DNA of 15,172 nucleotides from Deltaproteobacteria bacterium (GCA_023487865.1 JAMDBG010000024.1:1-15172), one strand, 5' to 3'; positions 1-7,555 are shown, numbered from the stretch's first letter. Numbers and translations are program-made. The notes: generated from the sequence alone by a model not told the origin.

Positions 1-22
1 CCCGCTCAAGCCCCCGCGGAAC
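1..22 (+). repeat. Left arm of 22-bp inverted repeat
   Basis: The first 22 bases of the window are the reverse complement of 674-695 with a single mismatch (21 of 22). The arm lies inside the open reading frame of the YciI-like gene. Because it coincides with the window edge, the repeat may continue to the left, and an assembly or foldback artefact cannot be excluded. Confidence 0.75.
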
Positions 23-435
23 GCAACGTTGCCGAAGAACCTTATATCCGTGTGGGAGCCCAGGAAGTTTGGACAATCCACCGCTGGTCACCCTCCGTCC
101 CTTATACGTTCAGGGATTGCCCGCGAAAGCAAGGCCATGTCCAATTTCTGATCCAGGCCACGGACAAATTGAACCAGGACCAGTTGCGCAAGGCCATGCA
201 GGCAGAACAGCAGGCATACGAGGAGGGTCATCCAGATCTTTATATCACGCGGGGTGCGATGATTACAGACCAGGGTGATCAAGAGATCGGAAGCCTGATG
301 ATCATCGACGTTCCCGATCTGAAGACGGCAAGGATCTTTTGGGAAAAGGATCCTTTCCATCGCTGCGGGTTGTACGACAGCGTTGAATTCTATCGCTGGC
401 GGTTTGGCCGTGCTTTTGATTCAATCGGTTCGTAA
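1..435 (+). CDS. YciI-like domain protein, 5' partial
   Basis: The frame is open from the window edge to TAA at 433-435, so the true start lies upstream or is one of the internal non-ATG codons such as GTG at 52. The last 95 or so residues look like the YciI-related (dimeric alpha/beta barrel) fold. A strand with FLIQATDK is followed by a helix rich in Q/A/E, then a strand with GAMI, then IGSLMIIDVPDLKTA, then the family-typical KDPFHRCGLYD and a terminal strand ending YRWRF. YciI proteins are small, mostly uncharacterised enzymes related to muconolactone isomerase. The 40-50 residues before the domain are longer than in a usual YciI protein, which starts near the first strand, so this may be the C-terminal part of a larger protein. 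The first codons overlap the inverted repeat arm, so the N-terminal sequence could be unreliable. Confidence 0.75.
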   Translation, partial: PAQAPAERNVAEEPYIRVGAQEVWTIHRWSPSVPYTFRDCPRKQGHVQFLIQATDKLNQDQLRKAMQAEQQAYEEGHPDLYITRGAMITDQGDQEIGSLMIIDVPDLKTARIFWEKDPFHRCGLYDSVEFYRWRFGRAFDSIGS

Positions 436-528
436 CCGACACGCTTCCGGATACTGGTGCGGTCGATCCTCGCATCGGCAGGAATGGAAACGGATAAGGG
501 CTTTCCTTCGGAGGGCAGGGATGATTCT

Positions 529-554
529 TGAATGACGGGAAAGACCGTCATTCA
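529..554. terminator. Strong hairpin without T-tract
   Basis: TGAATGACGG at 529-538 pairs perfectly with CCGTCATTCA at 545-554 around a 6-base GAAAGA loop, and the stem can be extended outward by one G.T and one C-G pair. It lies about 95 bases after the YciI-like stop. No run of T follows on either strand, so a canonical intrinsic terminator is not supported. It could protect a 3' end or mark a small repeat element. Confidence 0.45.
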
Positions 555-673
555 GGGTAGCGGCGCCATTTTCTGTTTATTCCCGTCTATAACGAAACGT
601 ATTGAGTTTTCTACCGAAATGATGGTATTTGACCACTTCAGGTACGGGACATCAGTGTGTCGGGATGACCATG

Positions 674-695
674 GTTCCGAGGGGGCTTGAGCGGG
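674..695 (-). repeat. Right arm of 22-bp inverted repeat
   Basis: Reads as the reverse complement of positions 1-22 with one mismatch (base 680). It lies in the intergenic region about 60 bases before the CheD-HDOD start. No further copy of this sequence was noticed elsewhere in the window. Confidence 0.75.
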
Positions 696-756
696 ATGCG
701 CAACTCCATGCCCGGCTATACGTCGCCTTATCAGCATTTTTCTTGAAGGGAAACAG

Positions 757-2115
757 ATGGCGGTAACTCAACGGTATCAAGTGGCTGCGGGGACATGCAT
801 TATTTGCGAGCGCGAGCCATTGCTGTTGCAAGCCTATCTGGGGACCTGCGTAGGGCTCGCTCTATACTGCAAAACCACCGGGATCGGCGGCATGATTCAT
901 CTGTTGCTGCCCGAGCCTGTCTCGCGCACTTCCTTCGGCCAGCCGGAAAAATACGCATCAACCGGGGTCCCCCTTTTCATCGAGTCCCTGCTGGCCAAAG
1001 GAGCCCGAAAAGAAACCCTGGTCGCCAGTCTGGCCGGCGGTGCTTTGGTGGGTCCGATCAGCGAGCAGGATCTTGGGCTGGATATCGGTGGACGAACGGC
1101 GGATACCGTCCGCGCCATATTGTCCGCCAGGGATATCGAATTGATCCAATCCGAAACAGGAGGCTTTTTCACCTGTTGCCTCGGTCTGAACATGGCCACC
1201 GGACGATGCACCATTGAACCGGCCGGTCAGCATCCCGTAACCAAGCAGGTGCATATTAGAATTCCCAGCGCCACAGATATCAAAGCAGCTATGGATCGTA
1301 TGCAGCCCATACCCCAGGTCGCCTTGAAAAGTATGCGCCTGATCAATCAGGGCGGGTATGCGATCGAGCAACTCGCCGAAGAGGTGCGCAAGGATCAGGT
1401 CATTACCGCCCGAATGCTCAGCCTGGCCAATTCAGCCATGTTCGCCAAAAGAAGTCCTGTCGAATCCCTGGATCATGCCTTGGTCTATCTGGGTCAGGAT
1501 CAACTGGTCAAATGCATCCTTACGGCAGCGGTGCAAAGCTATTTTGATCAGTCAACCACGGGATACTCTTTGTGCAAGGGTGGACTCTATCACCACGCCG
1601 TGGGCTGCGCGCAGGTGGCGGAAGCCCTGGCCGCCAAGACCGGAAAAGTGGACCGCCGTATTGCCTATACGGCCGGACTGCTTCACGATATCGGCAAGGT
1701 GGTTCTGGACCAATATGTGGCGCCTGCCTTTCCTCTATTCTACCGGCAAGCCATGGAAAAGAATGAAAACGTTATCGCCACCGAGAAGCGCCTGCTGGGC
1801 ATTGATCATACGGAGGTCGGCCACCTACTGGCCAAACAATGGCTGTTCCCCGAATCCTTGGTTCATGTGATCCGCAGCCATCACCAGCCGAACAATAGGA
1901 ACGAACACAAACTCCTGGCCGTCATCGTCTATATCGCCGACTTACTGCTGTCTAGATTTCATATTGGAGTTGAGCTGGAACGGTTGGACACCGGCGCTCT
2001 TGCGGACCATTTGGATTCTATCGATCTGACCGTCAATAATTTTGCTGATTTGGTGGACCTGATTCCCGACGACGTATTTCGGTCCCTGGCCGAAACTTCA
2101 TCCGCGCCGGTCTGA
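757..2115 (+). CDS. CheD-HDOD fusion protein
   Basis: Two domains in 452 residues. Residues 1-155 match CheD, the chemoreceptor glutamine deamidase: LGTCVGLALY with the candidate nucleophile Cys31, GGMIHLLLP with His48, and a later GGFF and GR element. The 17-residue Cys-His spacing is that of characterised CheD proteins. The threonine normally six residues before the cysteine is Gln25 here. Residues 170-380 are an HDOD domain (HD-related output domain), with QVALKSMRLI, the helix ARMLSLANSAMF, and LLHDIGK at 308-314 containing His310-Asp311, then His351 and RSHH at 373-376. HDOD proteins usually act in signalling, not as full phosphodiesterases. The protein is probably cytoplasmic, linking receptor modification or CheD-type sensing to regulatory output. 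The ATG start is supported by GAAGGG six bases upstream. No other chemotaxis gene lies in the window. Standalone CheD is about 160 residues, so the fusion is clear. Confidence 0.85.
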   Translation: MAVTQRYQVAAGTCIICEREPLLLQAYLGTCVGLALYCKTTGIGGMIHLLLPEPVSRTSFGQPEKYASTGVPLFIESLLAKGARKETLVASLAGGALVGPISEQDLGLDIGGRTADTVRAILSARDIELIQSETGGFFTCCLGLNMATGRCTIEPAGQHPVTKQVHIRIPSATDIKAAMDRMQPIPQVALKSMRLINQGGYAIEQLAEEVRKDQVITARMLSLANSAMFAKRSPVESLDHALVYLGQDQLVKCILTAAVQSYFDQSTTGYSLCKGGLYHHAVGCAQVAEALAAKTGKVDRRIAYTAGLLHDIGKVVLDQYVAPAFPLFYRQAMEKNENVIATEKRLLGIDHTEVGHLLAKQWLFPESLVHVIRSHHQPNNRNEHKLLAVIVYIADLLLSRFHIGVELERLDTGALADHLDSIDLTVNNFADLVDLIPDDVFRSLAETSSAPV

Positions 2116-2210
2116 GAAAGACGGGTCCCTGATTTTCCCGGGATTGACATAAACCCCGCCGCTTCCGCTGATATCCCTCGCCCGTTAAGCCGCCGCCGGA
2201 TTGGCCGCTT

Positions 2211-3071
2211 TTATCTTTCTACCGTAACGCTGTGTGCCGATTTCAGGAAGATCCAGGAGACCATAAAGCCGCTCATGAGGGAGTACTTTGTTTTGACCAG
2301 CGGACTGTCTTCAATGACCGCGCCCGGGAGAACATTAATGCTGACAAATGCACTGTATATCAACTGCTTGTATCTTTTACTCAAGCCCAAAGTCAACGCG
2401 GTTCCGCTGTATCCGCCGCCTGCGGAATAGGCCGGACGCGCGGCGGTAGCATAGGCTGGCTCGACGGAATAGTAATAACCATGATAGGAGCTGTCGGCGA
2501 AGATCGGACCCAGGGAAATTCCCAGATTCAAACCGGATGCGGGGAGGAGGTCGTTTTTTTCGAAAACCAGCCGGGGACTGAATACCCAGCCCTCCCTGCG
2601 CACGGAGGCAAAATCCGTGGAAAAAACGGCGCGCACCGGCAAGAAGAGGTTCAATTTATAACGATCCTGCCGGTTGTCCAGCAGGGTTATCCTTAAAGAC
2701 GGGCCTACTTCAAAGGTCGGATCCAGATCCGGCATGCCTCGGCGAGCATCATTATCCGAACTATCGACCGGCGCCTGACCAAAAAAACTGACGTCAAGCA
2801 GAAGGTTGTCCGTTTTAAAGACACGCCCCGAAATACGGTCCCGGTCGATATTGAGGATGTCGCCGCGGTAGATGAAGTAGGGATAGGGCAGGACATAAAG
2901 CCGGTTTTTATCGGATCCGCTGTAATCGGGCATCTGGATGAGCGCCAACCCCGCGCCTAACTCCCAGAGAGGCTTTTCCGCGCCGACAGCGATTCCGGGC
3001 AATGAGAAAAGCAATATACATAAAGCGGTCCGGCACCAACGACCCATATACATACGCCTCGTGATCTTCAT
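2211..3071 (-). CDS. mipA: MipA/OmpV family outer-membrane protein
   Basis: The protein has an N-terminal signal peptide: basic start, hydrophobic ALCILLFSLPG, then the cleavage-like site AVGA-EK near residue 31. A beta-rich body follows with alternating aromatic and polar strands, including the family-typical PDYSGSD, the VLPYPYFIYRGD region at about 60-71 and a final strand ending in a membrane-type segment. MipA/OmpV proteins are outer-membrane beta barrels; E. coli MipA binds the lytic transglycosylase MltA and PBP1B. It is the last gene of the minus-strand operon and starts 17 bases after the ddl stop codon. The start is uncertain. ATG at 3071 has no clear ribosome binding site, whereas ATG at 3053 or 3047 follows GAGG and would still leave a complete signal peptide. 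The link to cell-wall synthesis is inferred from the family and the neighbours. Confidence 0.8.
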   Translation of the reverse strand: MKITRRMYMGRWCRTALCILLFSLPGIAVGAEKPLWELGAGLALIQMPDYSGSDKNRLYVLPYPYFIYRGDILNIDRDRISGRVFKTDNLLLDVSFFGQAPVDSSDNDARRGMPDLDPTFEVGPSLRITLLDNRQDRYKLNLFLPVRAVFSTDFASVRREGWVFSPRLVFEKNDLLPASGLNLGISLGPIFADSSYHGYYYSVEPAYATAARPAYSAGGGYSGTALTLGLSKRYKQLIYSAFVSINVLPGAVIEDSPLVKTKYSLMSGFMVSWIFLKSAHSVTVER

Positions 3072-3088
3072 GATACGTCAATTTTCGA

Positions 3089-4144
3089 CTACAACGGACC
3101 GGTCTTCTTGTTGTGGATATCGAGGGCATTTTCGATTAGACGGCTGATGATCATCGCCGGGAGCATCCCCGCGCAGGCCGCCTGCTCGAAGAAGAAAGAG
3201 GAGGGGGCCATGCCCGAGGCGGAGTTCGGATCCGTAATGAGTATCCGGCCGTCTTTCAGATAAAAACCGTCGATCCGGCCGTACGAGCGGAAACCCAACG
3301 CCTTGAACGCGCGGACCGCCTCCTGTTTGATCTTTTCCACAATTTCCGGTGCAATGCTCTTGGGCGGCGTAAACTTGCGGCAGCGACCGGGCATGTATTT
3401 GTCGTCGTAAGTGAAGTATTCGCTTTGGGGGTTGATCTCCGTAAGCTCCAGGGCGTGCGGCTCCCCGTCCTCTTCCATGATGATGGAAGAGAATTCTGTC
3501 CCTTCGAGAAACTCCTCGACGAGGACGGCCCGATCCCACTTCAGGGCCGCTTCGATGCCCCTGCCGAGGGACTCTTCGTCCCGGACGAGCGTAACGCCGA
3601 TACTCGATCCCTCGCGCGGAGGTTTCGTGAAGAAGGGGTATTGGAAATGGTCGAGGAGGGCGTTGACCACTTCCTGACGGTCGTTTCGCCATGACTCCTC
3701 CCGGACGAGTGTGCTTTCGGGGACGCCGATTCCCGCCGCCTGGAGAATCCGCTGCTGGATGTGCTTATCCATGCCGAGGGCCGAGGCCAGGACGCCCGGC
3801 CCCGTGTAGGGAATCCCGAGGAGCTCCAGGAGACCCTGCAGGCAGCCATCCTCCCCGTATTTTCCGTGCAGTGAAATAAAGGCAAAGTCGATCTCCTCCT
3901 TGAGCCCTTCATAGGAGATTCGGCGTGCCTCTTTCTCGAGCCGCTCCGTGATGTCCGTCGTCGTGTTCTGGGAGATGAGCTGCCAGGGGATGATCCATAA
4001 CCTTCCTTCACCGTCCATGAAGACGGCCCGGGGATCGTATGACTCCCGGTCGAGGTTGTCAAAGACATTTCTGCCGCTGTTGAGGGAGACCTCCCGCTCG
4101 GAGGACATGCCCCCCAGGATGACGCCTACACGCAATTTATTCAT
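3089..4144 (-). CDS. ddl: D-alanine--D-alanine ligase
   Basis: ATP-grasp enzyme of 351 residues joining two D-alanines for the peptidoglycan precursor, in the cytoplasm. Visible family motifs are GGMSSEREVS at 11-20 with Glu16, HGKYGEDG at 93-100, YTGPGVLASALGMDK at 113-127, Lys174 in FTKPPREGSSIG, the ATP-binding EE at 210-211, Lys249-Tyr250 in DDKY (the omega-loop pair typical of D-Ala-D-Ala specificity), Asp292 in RIDGF and Asn307 in TDPNS. The metal ligand that is normally Glu in the E-x-N motif is Asp305 here, a conservative but unusual change. The start was placed at ATG 4144 because TAAGG lies about ten bases upstream; an in-frame ATG at 4153 would sit almost on top of that site. The gene follows alr by a few bases, so coupled translation is likely. 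Confidence 0.93.
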   Translation of the reverse strand: MNKLRVGVILGGMSSEREVSLNSGRNVFDNLDRESYDPRAVFMDGEGRLWIIPWQLISQNTTTDITERLEKEARRISYEGLKEEIDFAFISLHGKYGEDGCLQGLLELLGIPYTGPGVLASALGMDKHIQQRILQAAGIGVPESTLVREESWRNDRQEVVNALLDHFQYPFFTKPPREGSSIGVTLVRDEESLGRGIEAALKWDRAVLVEEFLEGTEFSSIIMEEDGEPHALELTEINPQSEYFTYDDKYMPGRCRKFTPPKSIAPEIVEKIKQEAVRAFKALGFRSYGRIDGFYLKDGRILITDPNSASGMAPSSFFFEQAACAGMLPAMIISRLIENALDIHNKKTGPL

Positions 4145-4156
4145 ATGATCCATGCC

Positions 4157-6115
4157 TTAACTTACATCCCAGATGAACGTCACGCCGCTTGTGGGAAAGG
4201 TCCATGTCCGGTCACTGAGTTTGAGCGTGACCGATTTTCCCTCTTCCCGCGTGACCTCCGGATAGGGATGCTTTCCGGCGAAAAAGCCGACGTCCCGGAC
4301 GTTTTTGATGTTCGTTCCCTCGTAATGAAAGGAGATCTCCATCCCCCGCGTCGGATAGACCAGGTAAGCGGAGAAAAGCCGATTGCTCTTGAGTTGTTTT
4401 GTCTCGATCTCGATCTCAACCCGGACCCGGCGATTGAGTATTTTCTTCAGATCATCCGAACCGCTCCAGACCTGATATCCCTGCGGGGTATTTTCCGTCC
4501 GGATGACGGGGACGTCCTGATGGTCGATGCGGACGCGGTTCACCCGGAAGTCCCGTTCCGGGATAAGGTCCTCTCCCCGGTTCAAAAGCCAGCGGTATTC
4601 ACAGCGCTTATTTTCGAAGAACGCGGCGAGTTGTTCGTTGTCCAAGGCACAGCCGATCATGAAGACCGGGTTGCGGACGGCCTTTGTGTATTCCACATGG
4701 GTCGTGACTTTGAAGTAATCCCGCCGCAGCGGGTCCGGGACCTCCCCCGGATTGAACTCGGTGATCCGGATGTCGTAGCGGAAGTCGTCACGCAACTCGA
4801 GCTGGCGGTCGTCCTTTCCGAAGAGCGTCTCGAACATCTCGTAATAGATCGCGTCACCCAGCTCCTCATTGCGCGCCCGCGTCTGAAAACAGCGGCGGAT
4901 GATATTGTCGATCCGGGCGATCGATTTTTCCTCGTCGGGTATGAAGATCCGCCGGAGGCTCGGCTCCACGCGATCCGCCCGCCCTTTGTGGAGGAATACC
5001 CGCGGCGCCCGCTTTCCGAGGGCGCAGAGGATCTCATAACTGATTGTATGGAGCTTTGCGGCGATCTCGTCGGCAGTGATCTTCTGCCCGTCCTGCTCAC
5101 CCATCAGGACGACTTCGTCGCCGATCAGGCACTCCGGAATATGGCTTACATCAAGGGTGCACATGTCCATCGAGATCCGCCCCACGATCGGGGCTCGCTT
5201 TCCCCTGAGCAGGGCCTCCCCCTGATTGCCGAGAAGCCAGCCGAATCCGTCGCCGTAACCGACGGGGATGGTGGCGATCCGTGTGGGACGTCTCGTGATG
5301 TAGGTCCGGCCGTAGCCGATGCCGTATCCTTCGGGAAACTCTTTGACGAGAACGACCCGCGTCTTGAAGCTCATCACGGGAGCAAGGGCGGCTTTGCTGC
5401 GTGTTTCCGGCGACGGATAGATCCCGTAGGACATGATCCCCGGCCGCACCATGTCGAGGCGATACTGGGGGTAGTTCAGGATGGCGCCGCTGTTGGCGAT
5501 ATGACGGATCGGGGTGCGGAGGCCGTCATTTTCCAGTTTCTCCAGAAGCTCCCCGAACGCGCTCCATTGGAGGTCGTTGTAATATGAGAGGATTTCGCTT
5601 TCGGAAAAATGGGTGAAGATCCCCTCGATGGCGAGGTTGGGGAAGGAAGCAATCTCGCGGATCGCCTGGAAAGCCTCCTCGAGCAAGGTGCCGCCCCGGC
5701 CCATTCCCGTGTCCACCTCGATATGGAGCGGCGCCCGGATGCCCGCCTTGCGGGCCCGTTTCTGAAACTCCCGTGCAAAGCTCAGATGGGAGACCGAGGG
5801 GATCAGATTGTATTTAATGATCTGATCGATCTCGGAATCTGTGGCGGGAGAGAGGATGATGATGGGGGCGGTGATTTCGCTTACCCGGAGTTGAACGCCT
5901 TCATCGGCGTTCGCCACACCCAGACAGGAGGCGCCGTTCTTCAGGGCGACATTGGAGATCTCGATAGCCCCGTGGCCGTAAGCGTCCGCCTTGACCACCT
6001 GCATGATCTGAATAGTCGGACCGACCAGCCGTTTCATCTCTTCCCAGTTCGCGGCGAAGTTGCCGAGATCGACCTCGACCCAGCTGCGGTATTTCTGATT
6101 TTCTTTTACAAGCAT
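4157..6115 (-). CDS. alr: Alanine racemase with long C-terminal extension
   Basis: Residues 1-378 are a complete PLP-dependent alanine racemase, which interconverts L- and D-alanine to supply ddl. Visible landmarks are the PLP lysine Lys42 in VVKADAYGHG, HIEVDTGMGRGG at 131-142, HIANSGA at 205-211, the PLP-phosphate/pyridine region with Arg224 in DMVRPGI, the second catalytic base Tyr268 in GIGYGRTY, and GRISMDMCTLDV at 312-323. The racemase fold ends near residue 380, the normal length of the family. About 270 further residues follow. Residues 390-440 are charged and probably helical. Residues 445-650 look beta-rich, with aromatic-polar alternation and no motif I recognise. A start at ATG 6115 fits AGGA about four bases upstream. 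A sigma-70-like promoter lies about 55 bases upstream. The gene begins the alr-ddl-mipA operon. The extension has no visible signal peptide or membrane segment. Confidence 0.92.
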   Translation of the reverse strand: MLVKENQKYRSWVEVDLGNFAANWEEMKRLVGPTIQIMQVVKADAYGHGAIEISNVALKNGASCLGVANADEGVQLRVSEITAPIIILSPATDSEIDQIIKYNLIPSVSHLSFAREFQKRARKAGIRAPLHIEVDTGMGRGGTLLEEAFQAIREIASFPNLAIEGIFTHFSESEILSYYNDLQWSAFGELLEKLENDGLRTPIRHIANSGAILNYPQYRLDMVRPGIMSYGIYPSPETRSKAALAPVMSFKTRVVLVKEFPEGYGIGYGRTYITRRPTRIATIPVGYGDGFGWLLGNQGEALLRGKRAPIVGRISMDMCTLDVSHIPECLIGDEVVLMGEQDGQKITADEIAAKLHTISYEILCALGKRAPRVFLHKGRADRVEPSLRRIFIPDEEKSIARIDNIIRRCFQTRARNEELGDAIYYEMFETLFGKDDRQLELRDDFRYDIRITEFNPGEVPDPLRRDYFKVTTHVEYTKAVRNPVFMIGCALDNEQLAAFFENKRCEYRWLLNRGEDLIPERDFRVNRVRIDHQDVPVIRTENTPQGYQVWSGSDDLKKILNRRVRVEIEIETKQLKSNRLFSAYLVYPTRGMEISFHYEGTNIKNVRDVGFFAGKHPYPEVTREEGKSVTLKLSDRTWTFPTSGVTFIWDVS

Positions 6116-6169
6116 CGCATCCTAATTCCGTTGGATCGGTATGATCCCGCCTCGGGGAAAATTTGTGGA

Positions 6170-6197
6170 ATCATATCAGAGAAGTCTTGAAAGTCAA
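6170..6197 (-). promoter_or_regulatory. Sigma-70-like promoter of the alr operon
   Basis: On the minus strand TTGACT (6192-6197) is followed, after a 16-base spacer, by TATGAT (6170-6175); each box matches the consensus at five of six positions. Transcription would start near 6163, leaving a leader of roughly 50 bases before the alr ATG. Confidence 0.6.
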
Positions 6198-6394
6198 GGC
6201 AGAGGTAGATACACCGGTTTCGGGGACAGTTGATAGCTTGAGATTTCATTTATCTTGACACAAAATTCATCTTCATATATCCCGGACCCCAAGAGGCAAA
6301 TCAATCAAGTTTGATATCTCGTTCGCAAGTTTCTTCCTCGGTATACTGGATATAAACCGAGGCCCATATGGGGGCTATTCATAGAGGAGCGTGA

Positions 6395-6634
6395 GAGAAG
6401 GTGGATGGAGTCAGTAGAACAGCAACCAATAGTAAAAAGATCACTCAACATGTCAAAGAATTATAGGTTCTTTTGGCATTCTCGGCAATCCCTTTGGCCT
6501 TTTTACTCATGCATGCACTCACACTCATGGCGAATGATCGATTGATTATGCCTGTCCAGCCTTTGGTTTTGGTGAATGTTGTTACGGTATTCATCTTCCT
6601 ATTTCGCCGTTCGAGGAGTTACATAGTTTCATGA
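6395..6634 (+). pseudogene. C-terminal remnant of a polytopic membrane protein
   Basis: After a TAG at 6464-6466, the frame 6467-6634 encodes 55 residues that look like the end of a membrane enzyme: a hydrophobic helix VLLAFSAIPLAFLLMHAL, then LMANDRLIMPVQPL, a second helix VLVNVVTVFIFLF, then the basic RRSRS before TGA at 6632. The loop NDRLIMPVQP followed by a last helix and an arginine-rich tail resembles the C-terminus of dolichyl-phosphate-mannose-protein-mannosyltransferase (GT39-like) and related polysaccharide membrane enzymes. Before the TAG, the same frame stays open back to a TGA at 6392, so the TAG looks like an in-frame nonsense change in a 5'-truncated gene. No start codon or ribosome binding site serves the fragment. 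It sits just upstream of the methyltransferase gene, in the same orientation. The family assignment is tentative. Confidence 0.45.
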
Positions 6635-6763
6635 ATCCTATTCTTGCAGCCGCTAACTTAAGAGAGTCGTCGCCGGCCTCCCTTTTCTATTGGGCCAGGC
6701 AATCCTGGGATCGTATCCTCTTGATGTAACTGACTTGATTATATTCTTAACTCAGGGAGATTT

Positions 6764-7555
6764 ATGGAAGTATCCTTCGCACGCGAACCACTGAATCTAA
6801 ATCCGGAAGTCGAAAACGAGATTAGGCTCCTTCTGAAAGATCATTACGAGTCTGTCTATCATGAGCATACGGAGAATTATGTTAATTCTTTATTATCATT
6901 AGTCAATTATGAGTGTCGTTATCAATATCTGCAATCCGTAATCGGCAATGACTCTTTCCGTCCTGAATCGCGAATATTTGTTTCAGGTTTTTCGGTCGGA
7001 TCAGAAATGATTGTAGCCAGACAGTTTGGATTTGGAAAAATCTACGGAGCCGAAGTCGATCTATTCCTGGTCAATGTCTGTCGGAAACGGTTGAGCCAAT
7101 TCCCTGATATGTATCCTGTTCACTACGATGGTAATACCCTGCCCTATGAAAACGAACAGTTCGATGTCCTCGTCTCAGGCCACATTGTAGAACATACCAG
7201 AGTTCCGGAGCTTTACCTGAAAGAATGCATGCGGGTCATAGCATCGGGAGGGTATCTGTTCCTGGAGTTTCCGACGCGCTACCATTATAAGGAGCTCCAT
7301 ACCCTGCTCCCCTCGTTTGAGTGGCTGCCGCGCCTTTTACGCAACGGGGTCCTGCTGACATTGTCCAGCAGAATTTCCCCATTGAACCGACAGAAAAAAG
7401 AGCGCTTCCGATGTATTGTCACAACAAAACTCAAACAGATTAGCATGTGGCAGATCAGATACCTATTGATGAAAAATGGTTACAGACCGATTGTTTTGAA
7501 TAGCAACAAGGCGGCGCCTGGGATCATTCGCTGCGTCTTGCAGAAAAGGTCATAA
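6764..7555 (+). CDS. Class I SAM-dependent methyltransferase
   Basis: 263 residues. The SAM-binding core starts at about residue 70: RIFVSGFSVGSEMIVARQFG is a glycine-rich motif I after a beta strand, IYGAEVD is the acidic motif ending strand 2, the TLPYENEQFDVLVSGHIVEH block is motif II/III, and a strand VIASGGYLFLEFPT with the usual proline-less turn follows. This layout is that of methyltransferase type 11-like enzymes found in polysaccharide and lipopolysaccharide loci; the substrate cannot be told. The ATG is preceded by AGGGAGA at 6754-6760. The gene is visibly AT-richer than its neighbours and uses more A/T-ending codons. It follows a remnant of a membrane enzyme and precedes tRNA-Thr by about 190 bases, which suggests a horizontally acquired or eroded glycan-modification locus. 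Confidence 0.8.
   Translation: MEVSFAREPLNLNPEVENEIRLLLKDHYESVYHEHTENYVNSLLSLVNYECRYQYLQSVIGNDSFRPESRIFVSGFSVGSEMIVARQFGFGKIYGAEVDLFLVNVCRKRLSQFPDMYPVHYDGNTLPYENEQFDVLVSGHIVEHTRVPELYLKECMRVIASGGYLFLEFPTRYHYKELHTLLPSFEWLPRLLRNGVLLTLSSRISPLNRQKKERFRCIVTTKLKQISMWQIRYLLMKNGYRPIVLNSNKAAPGIIRCVLQKRS

Larger units (their letters stand above)
436..756. other. Gene-free stretch
   Basis: No convincing coding sequence was found on either strand. The stretch holds a perfect hairpin (529-554), the right arm of the inverted repeat (674-695) and the ribosome binding site of the next gene (GAAGGG at 745-750, 6 bases before the ATG at 757). A TATAAC at 588-593 could be a -10 box, but no matching -35 is present. 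Confidence 0.6.
6116..6763. other. Long intergenic stretch with gene remnants
   Basis: About 650 bases separate divergent alr and the methyltransferase gene. The left end carries the alr promoter. From about 6240 the sequence becomes AT-richer. A TTGACA at 6255-6260 has only a poorly spaced TATATC (15 bases), so it is a weak promoter candidate. CCTCGG at 6336-6341 and CCGAGG at 6357-6362 could form a hairpin. A decayed membrane-protein fragment occupies about 6395-6634, and a 32-codon ORF (6631-6729) overlaps its stop as ATGA. No intact gene is apparent. Confidence 0.6.

Noticed and set aside
2170..2220. GC-rich imperfect hairpin followed by TTTTATCTTT, considered as a terminator of the CheD-HDOD gene
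   Set aside because: The stem has too many mismatches to support termination by eye.
4145..5587. Long plus-strand reading frame of 480 codons opposite the alr gene
   Set aside because: It is antisense to clearly conserved racemase sequence and shows no protein family pattern. Such frames are common opposite GC-rich codon use.
6405..6545. 46-codon plus-strand frame starting MESVEQQ
   Set aside because: It has a fair upstream AGAAGG, but its residues look random beside the clearly hydrophobic overlapping frame.
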